This document shows, in pieces, positions 25,766 to 34,050 of a stretch of 64,000 nt of DNA (the stretch's first letter is position 1; every line of letters starts with the position of its first letter). Source of the DNA: JAOAPG01 sp963791575 (lineage in GTDB: Bacteria; Acidobacteriota; Terriglobia; Terriglobales; Acidobacteriaceae); NCBI GenBank assembly GCA_963791575.1, contig CAWBSY010000021.1:10094-74093 (forward strand), in the 5' to 3' direction. A model generated the notes under the pieces. It had not been told where the DNA came from. It searched no databases and saw nothing but the letters and a program-made list of their open reading frames with translations. A program made the position numbers and the translations under genes.

Positions 25766-26745
25766 TGAGCACCTCATCCGTAGTTGTCGATCTGAAGCAA
25801 TTTGATGAATCAGGATATTTTATCGCCCGAGGCCTGCTCGATGAGGAGAAAGATCTCCGACCCGTCAAGGAAGAATATTCCGCACTTTTGGATTTCCTGG
25901 CGGAAACCTGGCATCAAGAAGGAAAGGTCACATCCACCTATCGCGATCTTCCCTTCGCCGAACGGCTTTGCAAATTTGTCTCTGAAGGCCAGGATTGCCT
26001 GAAGTATTTCGATATCATCCTACCCTCGAATTGTAGCGCCGACACGCCAATCCATCTTGGACCCGCAGTCTTCCATCTCATGAGGAATGCCCGGATTCTT
26101 GACATGATAGAAACGCTGATTGGCGACGAAATTTATTCCACCCCGGTACAACACATTCGTATCAAGACTCCGGAAAAAATCGTTCCAAAAGAACTGCTGA
26201 ACGGATTGACCGCGGCTGTGGGCTGGCATCAGGACATGGGGGTGGTGAATCCGGAAGCCGATGACACAACCATGATCTCAGTTTGGGTCGCTGTTCTGGA
26301 TGCCACGGTGGAAAACGGCTGCTTACAGGTTGTACCCGGAAGTCATCGCGGCGATTTGGCAGTGCACTGCAACTACAACGAAGAGAAAAAACAATACGCA
26401 CAAATCAATATCCCGGACAAACTGGTCGCTCCAAACCATCTACCACTTCCCATGAAGGCAGGCGATGTATTGTTCTTTCACAAAAAGTTAATGCACTCGT
26501 CGTTGCCAAATACCAGCGACGGCATTCGATGGAGCTTCGACCTTCGCTACAACCCGATCGGTCAGCCCACGGGACGCGCATGGCTTCCGGGCTTCGTAGC
26601 CCGCAGCAAATCGCAGCCGGAACTTGAGTTGAGAGATGCCGCGGCCTGGGCAGATCTTTGGCTGCAGGCTCGGGTGCGTCTGTCGTCCGGCGAGGGAATC
26701 AAACCGTCAAGCCGATGGGATTCCAATCATCCGCTGTGCGCGTAG
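25765..26745 (+). CDS. Phytanoyl-CoA dioxygenase (PhyH) family Fe(II)/2-oxoglutarate oxygenase
   Basis: 326 aa. Iron facial triad His155-x-Asp157 (GWHQDMG) and His244 (LMHSSLPN), and Arg255 (GIRWSFDLRY) for 2-oxoglutarate. PGSHRG near 191 is also typical. The family hydroxylates or oxidatively removes groups from small molecules, including O-demethylation or C-H hydroxylation of secondary metabolites. Strong AAGGAGG ribosome site. Third gene of the propeller-adk-PhyH unit and convergent with the sialidase-like gene 17 nt away. Substrate unknown; cutting a methyl or alkyl ornament from a glycoside is one possibility. Confidence 0.88.
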   Translation: MSTSSVVVDLKQFDESGYFIARGLLDEEKDLRPVKEEYSALLDFLAETWHQEGKVTSTYRDLPFAERLCKFVSEGQDCLKYFDIILPSNCSADTPIHLGPAVFHLMRNARILDMIETLIGDEIYSTPVQHIRIKTPEKIVPKELLNGLTAAVGWHQDMGVVNPEADDTTMISVWVAVLDATVENGCLQVVPGSHRGDLAVHCNYNEEKKQYAQINIPDKLVAPNHLPLPMKAGDVLFFHKKLMHSSLPNTSDGIRWSFDLRYNPIGQPTGRAWLPGFVARSKSQPELELRDAAAWADLWLQARVRLSSGEGIKPSSRWDSNHPLCA

Positions 26746-26762
26746 AGATCGAACGGTCTTAA

Positions 26763-27875
26763 CTATTCAGCTCGGACGCCCCGATTGATGAGCACTTTAA
26801 GTCGGCACTGATCGCTCGCAGGCTTTCCGGCCTCAACATCAGCTTCTGTGAATGTCGCCAGGAGAATTTCCTTGGCCTGGGTCCGTTCCCGATCATAAAC
26901 GACATAACTCACGCCCTCGGCAGTTTCGATTCCATCTGGATAAGAAACTTCAGCGCGCTCATCGAGCAACAGGTTGCCGTACCAGCTTTTTCCATCGTCG
27001 TCTGAAAGGGCGGCGGTGAGGTTATTTCGGCCCTGAAAACGATGGTGATTGATCAGCAACAACCGGCCAGACCGCAAACGCCGAATGAAGAACCGTGAAC
27101 AAGGTCCCTCAAGAACATTTTCCTTAGAAGCGGTCCAGGTTTTTCCGCCATCGAACGAAACCGCTTCTCCGATTCCTGTATAGGTTCGCACCAGCATCCA
27201 TAGGCTTCCATCGCGTCGTTCAACGATCATATGTTCATCGAACTGACGATTCGGCACATCCGCTTGACCCAGCAAGATCCACGTTTGCCCTTGATCCGAT
27301 GAAGAGTAGACGTTCGAAAAACGCAGCGGCCGCATGTCTTCACGAGGAACAAATCCGGCGTGTTCGTGGCTCCAAACGGCGCCGCACCCTAACCAGGTGC
27401 CACTGCGCAACACCGTGGGTTTGTTCATCATCACTCCATCGAACAGACGCCGCGGCTCCGTCCAGGTCAACGTCGATGCCGAAGAATCAATACACCGAAC
27501 CGTCCAGACACCAGCGCGCCCATCAAACACGCCATAACTCTGTGACCAAGACCACCATAGAGCTCCATCCGGATCCCGCCACAAAACTGGATCGAATGCC
27601 CGCACGGGAGTTGGGGGATCGACAACAGCCACTGGATCGGACCAAGTCCGGCCATCATCTTCGCTGGTGACCAGAAGAATGTAGTTTTCCGGCCCTTCAG
27701 TATCGCCACCGCTGTACCAGGTTACGAACAATCGCCCATTTTCCGTGCGTTCGATGCCAGGAATTCCCTGCCACACACGCCGTTCCGTCGAATACTCAGC
27801 GCCCGGCATCGTGTTGATCGATGTAGGTTCGAGGGAAAGGTCCTCATCGCTGCCGGGAAATGTTGTTTTCGTCAT
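26763..27875 (-). CDS. Sialidase/BNR-repeat exo-glycosidase-like protein
   Basis: 370 aa six-bladed propeller protein with several Asp-box turns: SEDDGRTW, SSDQGQTW, SFDGGKTW, SDDDGKSW. The start is the ATG at 27875 overlapping the upstream stop as ATGA; an extension to 28040 would lie inside the upstream gene. Sialidase-type Arg residues are plausible (ERTENGRLFVTWYSGG, VRTYTG, GPCSRFFIRR), but I cannot confirm a full sialidase triad. No signal peptide, so cytoplasmic. It closes the operon from 32618. Could act on a nonulosonic or uronic acid residue; the family name does not prove sialic acid. Confidence 0.78.
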   Translation of the reverse strand: MTKTTFPGSDEDLSLEPTSINTMPGAEYSTERRVWQGIPGIERTENGRLFVTWYSGGDTEGPENYILLVTSEDDGRTWSDPVAVVDPPTPVRAFDPVLWRDPDGALWWSWSQSYGVFDGRAGVWTVRCIDSSASTLTWTEPRRLFDGVMMNKPTVLRSGTWLGCGAVWSHEHAGFVPREDMRPLRFSNVYSSSDQGQTWILLGQADVPNRQFDEHMIVERRDGSLWMLVRTYTGIGEAVSFDGGKTWTASKENVLEGPCSRFFIRRLRSGRLLLINHHRFQGRNNLTAALSDDDGKSWYGNLLLDERAEVSYPDGIETAEGVSYVVYDRERTQAKEILLATFTEADVEAGKPASDQCRLKVLINRGVRAE

Positions 27876-29530
27876 TGCATCTTCGCCGATTCCGCCGGCT
27901 TGCTCTGGCCGCTGAATTGGAAGCCGTACAGAAATACTCTCTTCAAATAGAATTTTGCCTTGGTCGCTTCCTTTGGAGCTTTGTTCCCGCCGGTCCACTT
28001 CACTTTCAAAACATGATGGTCGCCCTTCAACGGAGGGCAATCTTTCCGAGTGAATCCTGCGATGGGCTGGTCGTGCGCATCGAGAAGCTCCACCTGCAAA
28101 TAGCCTTCATCGAATCCCGCGACAGAGACTTTTTTTGCCGGCCGGGTGACAATATTCACTGATAGCTCCTTCCCTGCAAGCTCCTGGGGCTTGGTTACAG
28201 CCATGCCCACGGTTGGTCCGCCCGCCGAACTGATGAGCGCATAGAGCCGGTCGAATTGCCAGGATGCTCTGCAAAGGGCCGTGTTGAAGGGAAGAAAATG
28301 TCCGCCCTGATCAATCACAGTTTGTTCGAACGCGACTGTTTTTGAGGGTGCGAGCGTGTCAGAAATTTGCCGGTGCGTGCCCTCAGACGCTCCGTAATAC
28401 ATATAGAGGCGACCGTTTTGCACGATGAGGTTCTGGCTTTGCCAGATCATTCCTCCGCCATAATCGCCGAGAGGCGAGTTCCCCAGGATGGGACGGCGAT
28501 CGGGAAACCACCAATGGCTGCCATCGTGAGACGCCGCGACACGCACGTCCTGTGTTTGTGAGAGCGGATGGTACATGGTGACCGTCGCCACAAATCCGCC
28601 GGGCACCGTAATCGGAACCAGCTCTTGATATTGCGTGTCCCGATGATCGAGCTCGTCGCCGGTGAGCATCATCGATTCATCTCTGGTCCAGTTCTTTCCG
28701 TCCTTGCTGGTGGCCCGGAAAATCGTACGGCGAGCGCCGTCTTCATAGGGAGGCAAATGATCGGTGGGTTGCCGTTCACCGGCGATCCGGTAAAAGGCAA
28801 AATACTCGTCGGGCTTCGGGTGATAGATGAAAGCCAGATCGCCTTTCATGGGATCGCGCACGGAAACATTGCTGAATTCCCATTTGTAGCCATCGCGAGA
28901 GTGGTAGAGATAGTAGGCGCTGTCTCCCTCAGGCGGCTTCCCTTCCAGTGACCCTTCGCGAAGTAGAAACATTTTGTACGGTGCTGCATGGTCCGATGGA
29001 TCAGTCAGAATAGAAGCATAGGCGGAAGTGCCTTGATCCAGACGCATTAGAATGTTGGTCTTTTTGTGATCACCAAATGGAACTTCAGAAAGCTCAGGCC
29101 GGGTCCAGCGCACGCCGTCGGCGCTCTCGTACACACAGAGACGGCGTTTGTGACCCTGGTCAGAGCCCCAAGGCTTGTTCCAATCTTCGTAATTCTCCTC
29201 GGGAGTAGTGCAGACAACGTAAGCTCGCCACTTCCCGCTGATCGGATCGTGGAACACCGAGCCATGGATGCCGACGCCGCCGGAATCCCATGGCATCTCT
29301 CCCTCAACGAGCGGATTGGCAGGATCGAGCGTTCCCGGCTCGACCCGCCACGCCAGCAAATGCAGAACACTGAAATCGTCCGGCATCAGCAGCGGCATTC
29401 TGCCTGATTGCGGACCTGTCGCTGTCCCTGACTGTGCATGCGTAAGCGCTCCGAGGGCAGTGGAAACGATCAGGCCGGCCAGCGTGAGTTTTAAACAATG
29501 GCTAAAGCTTTTCGTTCTTCTTCCAGTCAC
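27872..29530 (-). CDS. Secreted beta-propeller glycosidase-like protein, paralogue B
   Basis: 552 aa. Starts at GTG 29530 with GAGG 6 nt upstream. Unlike paralogues A and C it has a signal peptide (CLKLTLAGLIVSTALGALTHAQS), so it is exported. Shared family landmarks: LLAWRVEPG, DPISGKWRAY, ESADGVRWTRPELS, KKTNILMRLDQG, DTQYQELVPI, GSHWWFPDRRP, GGGMIWQSQN, ASWQFDRLYALI and the C-terminal GFTRKDCPPLKGDHH with FYLKRVFLYGF. The propeller plus C-terminal sandwich suggests an exo-acting glycoside hydrolase. The stop overlaps the sialidase-like start, so the two are coupled. Family number not recognised. Confidence 0.78.
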   Translation of the reverse strand: MTGRRTKSFSHCLKLTLAGLIVSTALGALTHAQSGTATGPQSGRMPLLMPDDFSVLHLLAWRVEPGTLDPANPLVEGEMPWDSGGVGIHGSVFHDPISGKWRAYVVCTTPEENYEDWNKPWGSDQGHKRRLCVYESADGVRWTRPELSEVPFGDHKKTNILMRLDQGTSAYASILTDPSDHAAPYKMFLLREGSLEGKPPEGDSAYYLYHSRDGYKWEFSNVSVRDPMKGDLAFIYHPKPDEYFAFYRIAGERQPTDHLPPYEDGARRTIFRATSKDGKNWTRDESMMLTGDELDHRDTQYQELVPITVPGGFVATVTMYHPLSQTQDVRVAASHDGSHWWFPDRRPILGNSPLGDYGGGMIWQSQNLIVQNGRLYMYYGASEGTHRQISDTLAPSKTVAFEQTVIDQGGHFLPFNTALCRASWQFDRLYALISSAGGPTVGMAVTKPQELAGKELSVNIVTRPAKKVSVAGFDEGYLQVELLDAHDQPIAGFTRKDCPPLKGDHHVLKVKWTGGNKAPKEATKAKFYLKRVFLYGFQFSGQSKPAESAKMQ

Positions 29531-29576
29531 TTCAGTCCTCGTTTCGTACTTTGTGATGTTCTAAGCCGAAAACAAA

Positions 29577-30920
29577 TCAGGAATGGCTCGCTTCCATGGA
29601 TTGATCGGCATTGACAAAAAACCACAATGCTCCAGCGGTCAGAGTGAGCAGTCCGGCAAAATCCAGTGCCCGCGTCCATCCAAAGTGAGTAGCGATATAA
29701 GCGGTAAGTACAGGCGAAATCCACCCGCCCAGATTCCCTCCCATGTTCATCAAGCCGGAGAGAGATCCGGAAAACTTTTGCGATAGATCATTGCAGGCGG
29801 CCCACCAACCCGTGGTGGCAAATCCGATAAATCCAGCGGCAGCGGCAAGAAAAAGAATTGCCAGCTTGTTGTCGGCCGTGTGACTACCAAGCCAAAGCAA
29901 TGTTGTCGAAGAGATCAATCCTATCCAGACGGCGCTCTGCCGGCCTCTGCGCCGGCCCATGCGGATCACCGCGGCATCCGAGACCGCGCCTCCAACGGGA
30001 GTCAAAATCGCCATGGCGATAAACGGAGTTGTCCCCCACAGGCCGCCCTGCATGATTGTCAAATGCCGGACTTGCACCAGATATAAAAAAAACCACGTGT
30101 AGTAGAGATAGGAGGCGTATCCGACGAAAAAATAACTGAGGACCAAAAGCCATGCTGAGGAATTTAGAAATATTTCCTTCCACTGCAAAGAAACGTGCGC
30201 CGTCGTGATGTCCGCAGTGCCAAAGGGGTGAGCATGAATTCGCGCGAACTCGGCCTCATTCACACCGGGGTGCTGTTCGGGACGGTCGGTCACATAGAAG
30301 TACCAAACGATCGCAATGACGATCCCAATACATCCGCAAACGTAAAAAGAAGTTTGCCAGCCCCATTTCCTCATCATCGACGCGATCAAGACCGGCGTCA
30401 GCACACCCCCCAACCCGATGCCAGCGAGAAACATGCTGTTTCCAATACCGCGCTGAGTTGCCGCCATCCAGGAAGAAACAATCTTGTTGGCATTGGGAAA
30501 GGTAGCGCCCTCACCCAAGCCAATCAGAAAACGAATGATTGCGAAGGACCACGCCACTCCGAACCAGCGAGCGAACAGCAGGTGTGGCGCGATGGCGGTC
30601 GCCGCTGAAAAAATCGACCACCAGAGAATCGCTGCTGTGATTACCGTGCGCGGACCATAGTGATCGGCGAGCCATCCACCGGGAACCTGAAAGAACGCGT
30701 ACCCCAAAATGAAGGCGCTCAAAATCCAGCCCAGGGTTTGTGTACTGAGCCGGAACTGCTGCTGGATGAATTGTCCTGCGATGCTAAGGTTGAGCCGATC
30801 CAGAAAAGTCAGCGCAGAAACAATCGCAAGCAGTGCCATCACATGCCAGCGCACATGCGTGGAACGGCCCGCACTTTCGTCGATGCTCGGCGTGCTCCGC
30901 GATGATTCGAAGTGATTCAT
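29577..30920 (-). CDS. MFS transporter, anion:cation symporter (hexuronate-like) type
   Basis: 447 aa from ATG 30920 (MNHFES); an upstream GTG at 30950 is possible. Twelve hydrophobic segments; the first-helix motif LTFLDRLNLSIAG, then GWILSAFILGYAFFQVPGGWLADHYGPR and IRFLIGLGEGATFPNANKI, are the hallmarks of the ACS branch that includes ExuT and glucarate/galactarate carriers. The second half has NMGGNLGGWISPVLTAYIA. Lies between propeller paralogues C and B in the same operon, so it likely imports the acid sugar they release. Confidence 0.9.
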   Translation of the reverse strand: MNHFESSRSTPSIDESAGRSTHVRWHVMALLAIVSALTFLDRLNLSIAGQFIQQQFRLSTQTLGWILSAFILGYAFFQVPGGWLADHYGPRTVITAAILWWSIFSAATAIAPHLLFARWFGVAWSFAIIRFLIGLGEGATFPNANKIVSSWMAATQRGIGNSMFLAGIGLGGVLTPVLIASMMRKWGWQTSFYVCGCIGIVIAIVWYFYVTDRPEQHPGVNEAEFARIHAHPFGTADITTAHVSLQWKEIFLNSSAWLLVLSYFFVGYASYLYYTWFFLYLVQVRHLTIMQGGLWGTTPFIAMAILTPVGGAVSDAAVIRMGRRRGRQSAVWIGLISSTTLLWLGSHTADNKLAILFLAAAAGFIGFATTGWWAACNDLSQKFSGSLSGLMNMGGNLGGWISPVLTAYIATHFGWTRALDFAGLLTLTAGALWFFVNADQSMEASHS

Positions 30921-30977
30921 GCGTCCAGGCAAAAATGTTTGACTTATCACGCCGAGACTTCGTCGGATGAAAATCGC

Positions 30978-32618
30978 TTACTCCCAATCGAACGAATACA
31001 GCCGCGTCTGATTGAGATAAAAGCGAACACGGATTTCTCCCGCCGGAACGCGATCACCGCCCTTCCATTTGATGAACGCCGCTTCGCTGTCTCCCTTGAA
31101 TGGCGTGCAATCTTCACGGCTGAATCCGGGAATCGGTTTTTCGTCGCTTACGAAATCAGGCGCGAGCGGGCCTTCGCGCCCCGGAACTGATTTTCCTTGC
31201 AGCAGTTCCACTCGCAAAGAACCGTTGCGAATGGTCTGTGCATTGATTCGCAATCGCTTGCCGGATACCGAAAGCGGTTTGGTTCCGAGCATTCCTTCCA
31301 TGGGCCCGCCACTCGCGGTAACCGCGGCCCACAGACGTCCTAACTTCCAGGAAGCCCGGCAACCGGCGCTGTGAAACCATGTCATGCTGGCGTTCGGAGA
31401 GTAGGCATCCATTTCCGTTCCTGAGCGCAATCCTGTTGCATAGTTCGGCCATTTGAATGTTTTGCGAAAATCCTGCACTAGCTCCGTGGTCATATAGTCG
31501 GCGTGCAGTCCGTCGCATCCGGCATAGTAGAAGTACAATCTGCCGTCATGATGAAAGGGCGACTGCAAGGGCCAAATCATGCCGCCGCCATAATTGCCAA
31601 GTTTATTAAGCGGAACGCAGGGACGCCGATCGGGACGCCACCAGCGTTTGCCATCGCGCGACGCGGCAAATTGAATGTCAATTGTTTGTGTGAGTAGGTG
31701 ATAGACAGCCAGGATCCCGATGTAGCCGCCCTTTTCGGGAAGCGTATCGAGTTCCATGAATTGCGTATCTTGTGGATCGAGCCAATCCGGCATGATCACT
31801 GGCTCGTAGGCTGACCAGTTGGTGCCGTCTTCGCTGGTACGAACCACAATGTAACGGCATTCGCCGACGGCCACGTCATAAGGCACTAAGCCGCCCGGAG
31901 GCACGGGCATGATTCCCTTGTAGAAAGTGCGGTAAGTTCCATCCTCCACTTGATGAACCAAAATACTGTCGCGGGTGCTGAGTCCCAACTTCTCCCAGGG
32001 CTCCCAATGCTTTCCGTCCGCGGAATGGTAACGATAGACTCCCGCGGTGCTTTTGGTTTCTCCCTTGGCCAGAGGGAATCCTTTGACCACCGAGTTCGGT
32101 CCCGACTCCTCGGGATACCGCAGCAAAAACATCTCATAGCGATAATCGGCGGGCGCGTCGGGATGAAAAATGACGGAAGGGTGTTGGCACAATCCGCCGG
32201 AATCGAGGTCTAACAAAATGTTGGTTTTCTTGCCATCGCGCAACACGATGTCGAGTTCCGGCCTCGTCCAATTCACGCCGTCCTTAGATTCGGCATAGGT
32301 GAGAATGCGCCCGGCCGCGGGATTTTCCGCTGGCCCCTTGCCCAGATGTTTACTCAAATACCAGGCCTTCCACAAATTGTCCGTGGGATCGACCATCACG
32401 GCGCCATGAAGAAAAACGCAGGCGCTGTCCCATTCGTTCTCGGGTTCGACCAATGGATTCTTCGGATCTTGTTCCGCTTCCTCAACACGCCAGGCAATGT
32501 TGCGTCGTTCGAGAAAGTCTTCACTCATCAAGAAAGAAAACTGCTGATCTTTGTTGTGGACATAGGCGGGCAATTTTGCAGGCGCCGAGCTACTTTTGGA
32601 TCCGGCTTTGTTAGGCAC
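30978..32618 (-). CDS. Beta-propeller glycosidase-like protein, paralogue C
   Basis: 546 aa. The start is the GTG at 32618, fixed by AGGAGG 8 nt upstream; another GTG at 32648 lacks a ribosome site. No signal peptide. It is closer to paralogue A than to B: LMSEDFLERRNIAWRVEEAEQ, AESKDGVNWTRPELD, LLDLDSGGLCQHPSVIFHPDAP, PPGGLVPYDVAVGECR, QDTQFMELD, DGKRWWRPDRRPCVPL, GGGMIWPLQ and RASWKLGRLWAAVTASGG. The C-terminal motif reads GFSREDCTPFKGDSEA, with the His-His of A and B missing. First gene of a four-gene operon with a promoter at 32731-32760. Hydrolase function is inferred. Confidence 0.78.
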   Translation of the reverse strand: MPNKAGSKSSSAPAKLPAYVHNKDQQFSFLMSEDFLERRNIAWRVEEAEQDPKNPLVEPENEWDSACVFLHGAVMVDPTDNLWKAWYLSKHLGKGPAENPAAGRILTYAESKDGVNWTRPELDIVLRDGKKTNILLDLDSGGLCQHPSVIFHPDAPADYRYEMFLLRYPEESGPNSVVKGFPLAKGETKSTAGVYRYHSADGKHWEPWEKLGLSTRDSILVHQVEDGTYRTFYKGIMPVPPGGLVPYDVAVGECRYIVVRTSEDGTNWSAYEPVIMPDWLDPQDTQFMELDTLPEKGGYIGILAVYHLLTQTIDIQFAASRDGKRWWRPDRRPCVPLNKLGNYGGGMIWPLQSPFHHDGRLYFYYAGCDGLHADYMTTELVQDFRKTFKWPNYATGLRSGTEMDAYSPNASMTWFHSAGCRASWKLGRLWAAVTASGGPMEGMLGTKPLSVSGKRLRINAQTIRNGSLRVELLQGKSVPGREGPLAPDFVSDEKPIPGFSREDCTPFKGDSEAAFIKWKGGDRVPAGEIRVRFYLNQTRLYSFDWE

Positions 32619-32626
32619 TACGCTAT

Positions 32627-32632
32627 CCTCCT
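32627..32632 (-). promoter_or_regulatory. Ribosome-binding site deciding a GTG start
   Basis: AGGAGG on the minus strand, 8 nt before the GTG at 32618. It moves the start of propeller paralogue C ten codons downstream of the longest open frame. Confidence 0.75.
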
Positions 32633-32730
32633 GAATCGAAGCTGGCACTTAACTGGATTATTAGAGATTTTCTTCGAAATAGTTGGGTAAAGCTTTTTGA
32701 ATTCCCAATATTTATTTCAATGTTGAACGA

Positions 32731-32760
32731 TATAAAAGCATTTTCGGCATTAATAGTCAA
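32731..32760 (-). promoter_or_regulatory. Promoter of the propeller-C operon
   Basis: Minus strand -35 TTGACT (32760-32755), 18-nt spacer, -10 TTTATA (32736-32731). An inverted repeat TTCAA-TG-TTGAA (32716-32727) lies just downstream of the -10, over the expected start of transcription, where a repressor would block. Divergent from the promoter at 32786-32814. Confidence 0.6.
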
Positions 32761-32785
32761 GTTTAATATTATGTTGAAATAACAC

Positions 32786-32814
32786 TTGACACCGATCGAG
32801 CCGGAAAATATACC
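32786..32814 (+). promoter_or_regulatory. Promoter of the mutarotase-like/glucarate-dehydratase operon
   Basis: Plus strand -35 TTGACA (32786-32791), 17-nt spacer, -10 TATACC (32809-32814), about 75 nt before the GTG at 32893. Only 25 bp separate its -35 from the -35 of the divergent promoter, so one AT-rich element (including TAATATTA, 32764-32771) could serve both. Confidence 0.7.
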
Positions 32815-32892
32815 TGTTGTCGTCTCTCTATTCTATCGGTTCGCATTGCGCGAGAAATCTGACCGTCCTCTTACCTTTACCAGGAGCCCGCT

Positions 32893-34050
32893 GTGCAATT
32901 TGAACTTCTTCCCAACCGGCGCAAAGTCATTTGGATCGGCGACGAAGAACTACAAATTGCAGTCGCCGATGGTGGTGGCCACATTGCCGCGCTCCGCTTT
33001 CCTGGAATGCCCGAAATTGTCAATCCTTTTTGGCAACCGCCTTGGCCATCTCTTGAACCTGCTGAAGTTACGGACTCTATCGTCGATAAACGATATGGCG
33101 GTGCACCTGAAGGCAGATTGCTGGCTTCGATCCTAGGACACAGTCTTGCACTCGACTTGTACGGCGCACCCTCGAAAGAAGAGACCGGCACTGGCGCCGT
33201 CACTCATGGAAAAACCGGCGTTCTTCCTTGGCAGTGGACGCTCTCGGATCCCCAGAACCTTAAAAGCGAATGCGAAGACTCTTTTGCTCAACTGAAATTT
33301 TGGCGGCAGCTACATGTGAAAGAACGCTGCGTTGTGATTGAGGAAAAAATTCAAAACCTCTGCGCCTGGGACCGACCGATTGCGTGGCAGCAGCACGTTT
33401 CCATTGGTGCTCCCTTTTGTGAAGAAGGTTTCTGGTCACGGGCCAATTGCGATCGCGGCTCTACCCATCCGCAATCATTCGGGTCCGGGGCAAGTTTGCT
33501 TCCTGGGAGCGAAACTATCTGGCCATTGGCGCCGCGTCGAATGGGCGGATACTGTGACTATCGTTCCCCGCTGGGCGCGGACTCCATCGCAAACGATTTT
33601 ACCGGCTATCGCATAAGGACAGCAGACAGCCTGGGAAGTTTCGTCGCCGGAAATACACGCTTCGGCTTTGCACTCTTTTATGCGTGGCCTCGTCATTTCT
33701 TTCCGTGGCTGGGCGTGTGGGATGAAAGACATGCCCGAGATTTGAATCCGTGGAATAAAAATACATCGGTTCGAGCTTATGAATTCGGTGTCTCCCCTTT
33801 CCCCGAGTCTCGACAAGAAATGCTGGGTCGCTCGCCACTTTTCGATTTGCCCACCTACCTGATGCTTCCCGGCGGTGCCTCTCTTTGGGTGCGTTACATG
33901 CTGGGCGTATTTCCTGATGTTTCTGAACCGGGCGATGTCGTGCTCACCGGTGACGCGGCAACACTGGTAAAAGATGGCCGGGAGCTCGGCCGAGTGCAGC
34001 TGGCGGACTCGTGCGCGAGTTCGGAACGAAAAGAGATGGCAGGGAAATGA
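32893..34050 (+). CDS. Uncharacterised protein, probable galactose-mutarotase-like fold
   Basis: 385 aa; GTG start with AGGAG 6 nt upstream. I do not recognise a precise family. A beta-rich chain begins with LPNRRKVIWIGDEELQIAVADGGGHIAALRF, which fits the opening strands of a mutarotase-like sandwich, and has DLYGAP near 94, IAWQQHVSIGAPF near 163 (compare the HHPAFG face of DUF4432 proteins) and LPGGASLWVRYMLG near 335. No signal peptide or membrane segment. The stop overlaps the start of the glucarate-dehydratase-like gene (ATGA), so it is coupled with that enzyme. Role as an epimerase or sugar-binding protein is inference. Confidence 0.65.
   Translation: MQFELLPNRRKVIWIGDEELQIAVADGGGHIAALRFPGMPEIVNPFWQPPWPSLEPAEVTDSIVDKRYGGAPEGRLLASILGHSLALDLYGAPSKEETGTGAVTHGKTGVLPWQWTLSDPQNLKSECEDSFAQLKFWRQLHVKERCVVIEEKIQNLCAWDRPIAWQQHVSIGAPFCEEGFWSRANCDRGSTHPQSFGSGASLLPGSETIWPLAPRRMGGYCDYRSPLGADSIANDFTGYRIRTADSLGSFVAGNTRFGFALFYAWPRHFFPWLGVWDERHARDLNPWNKNTSVRAYEFGVSPFPESRQEMLGRSPLFDLPTYLMLPGGASLWVRYMLGVFPDVSEPGDVVLTGDAATLVKDGRELGRVQLADSCASSERKEMAGK

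Noticed and set aside
26763..27875. Confident exo-alpha-sialidase call
   Set aside because: Asp-boxes are clear, but the arginine triad and Tyr/Glu pair could not be placed with certainty, and no sialic-acid catabolic genes are present.
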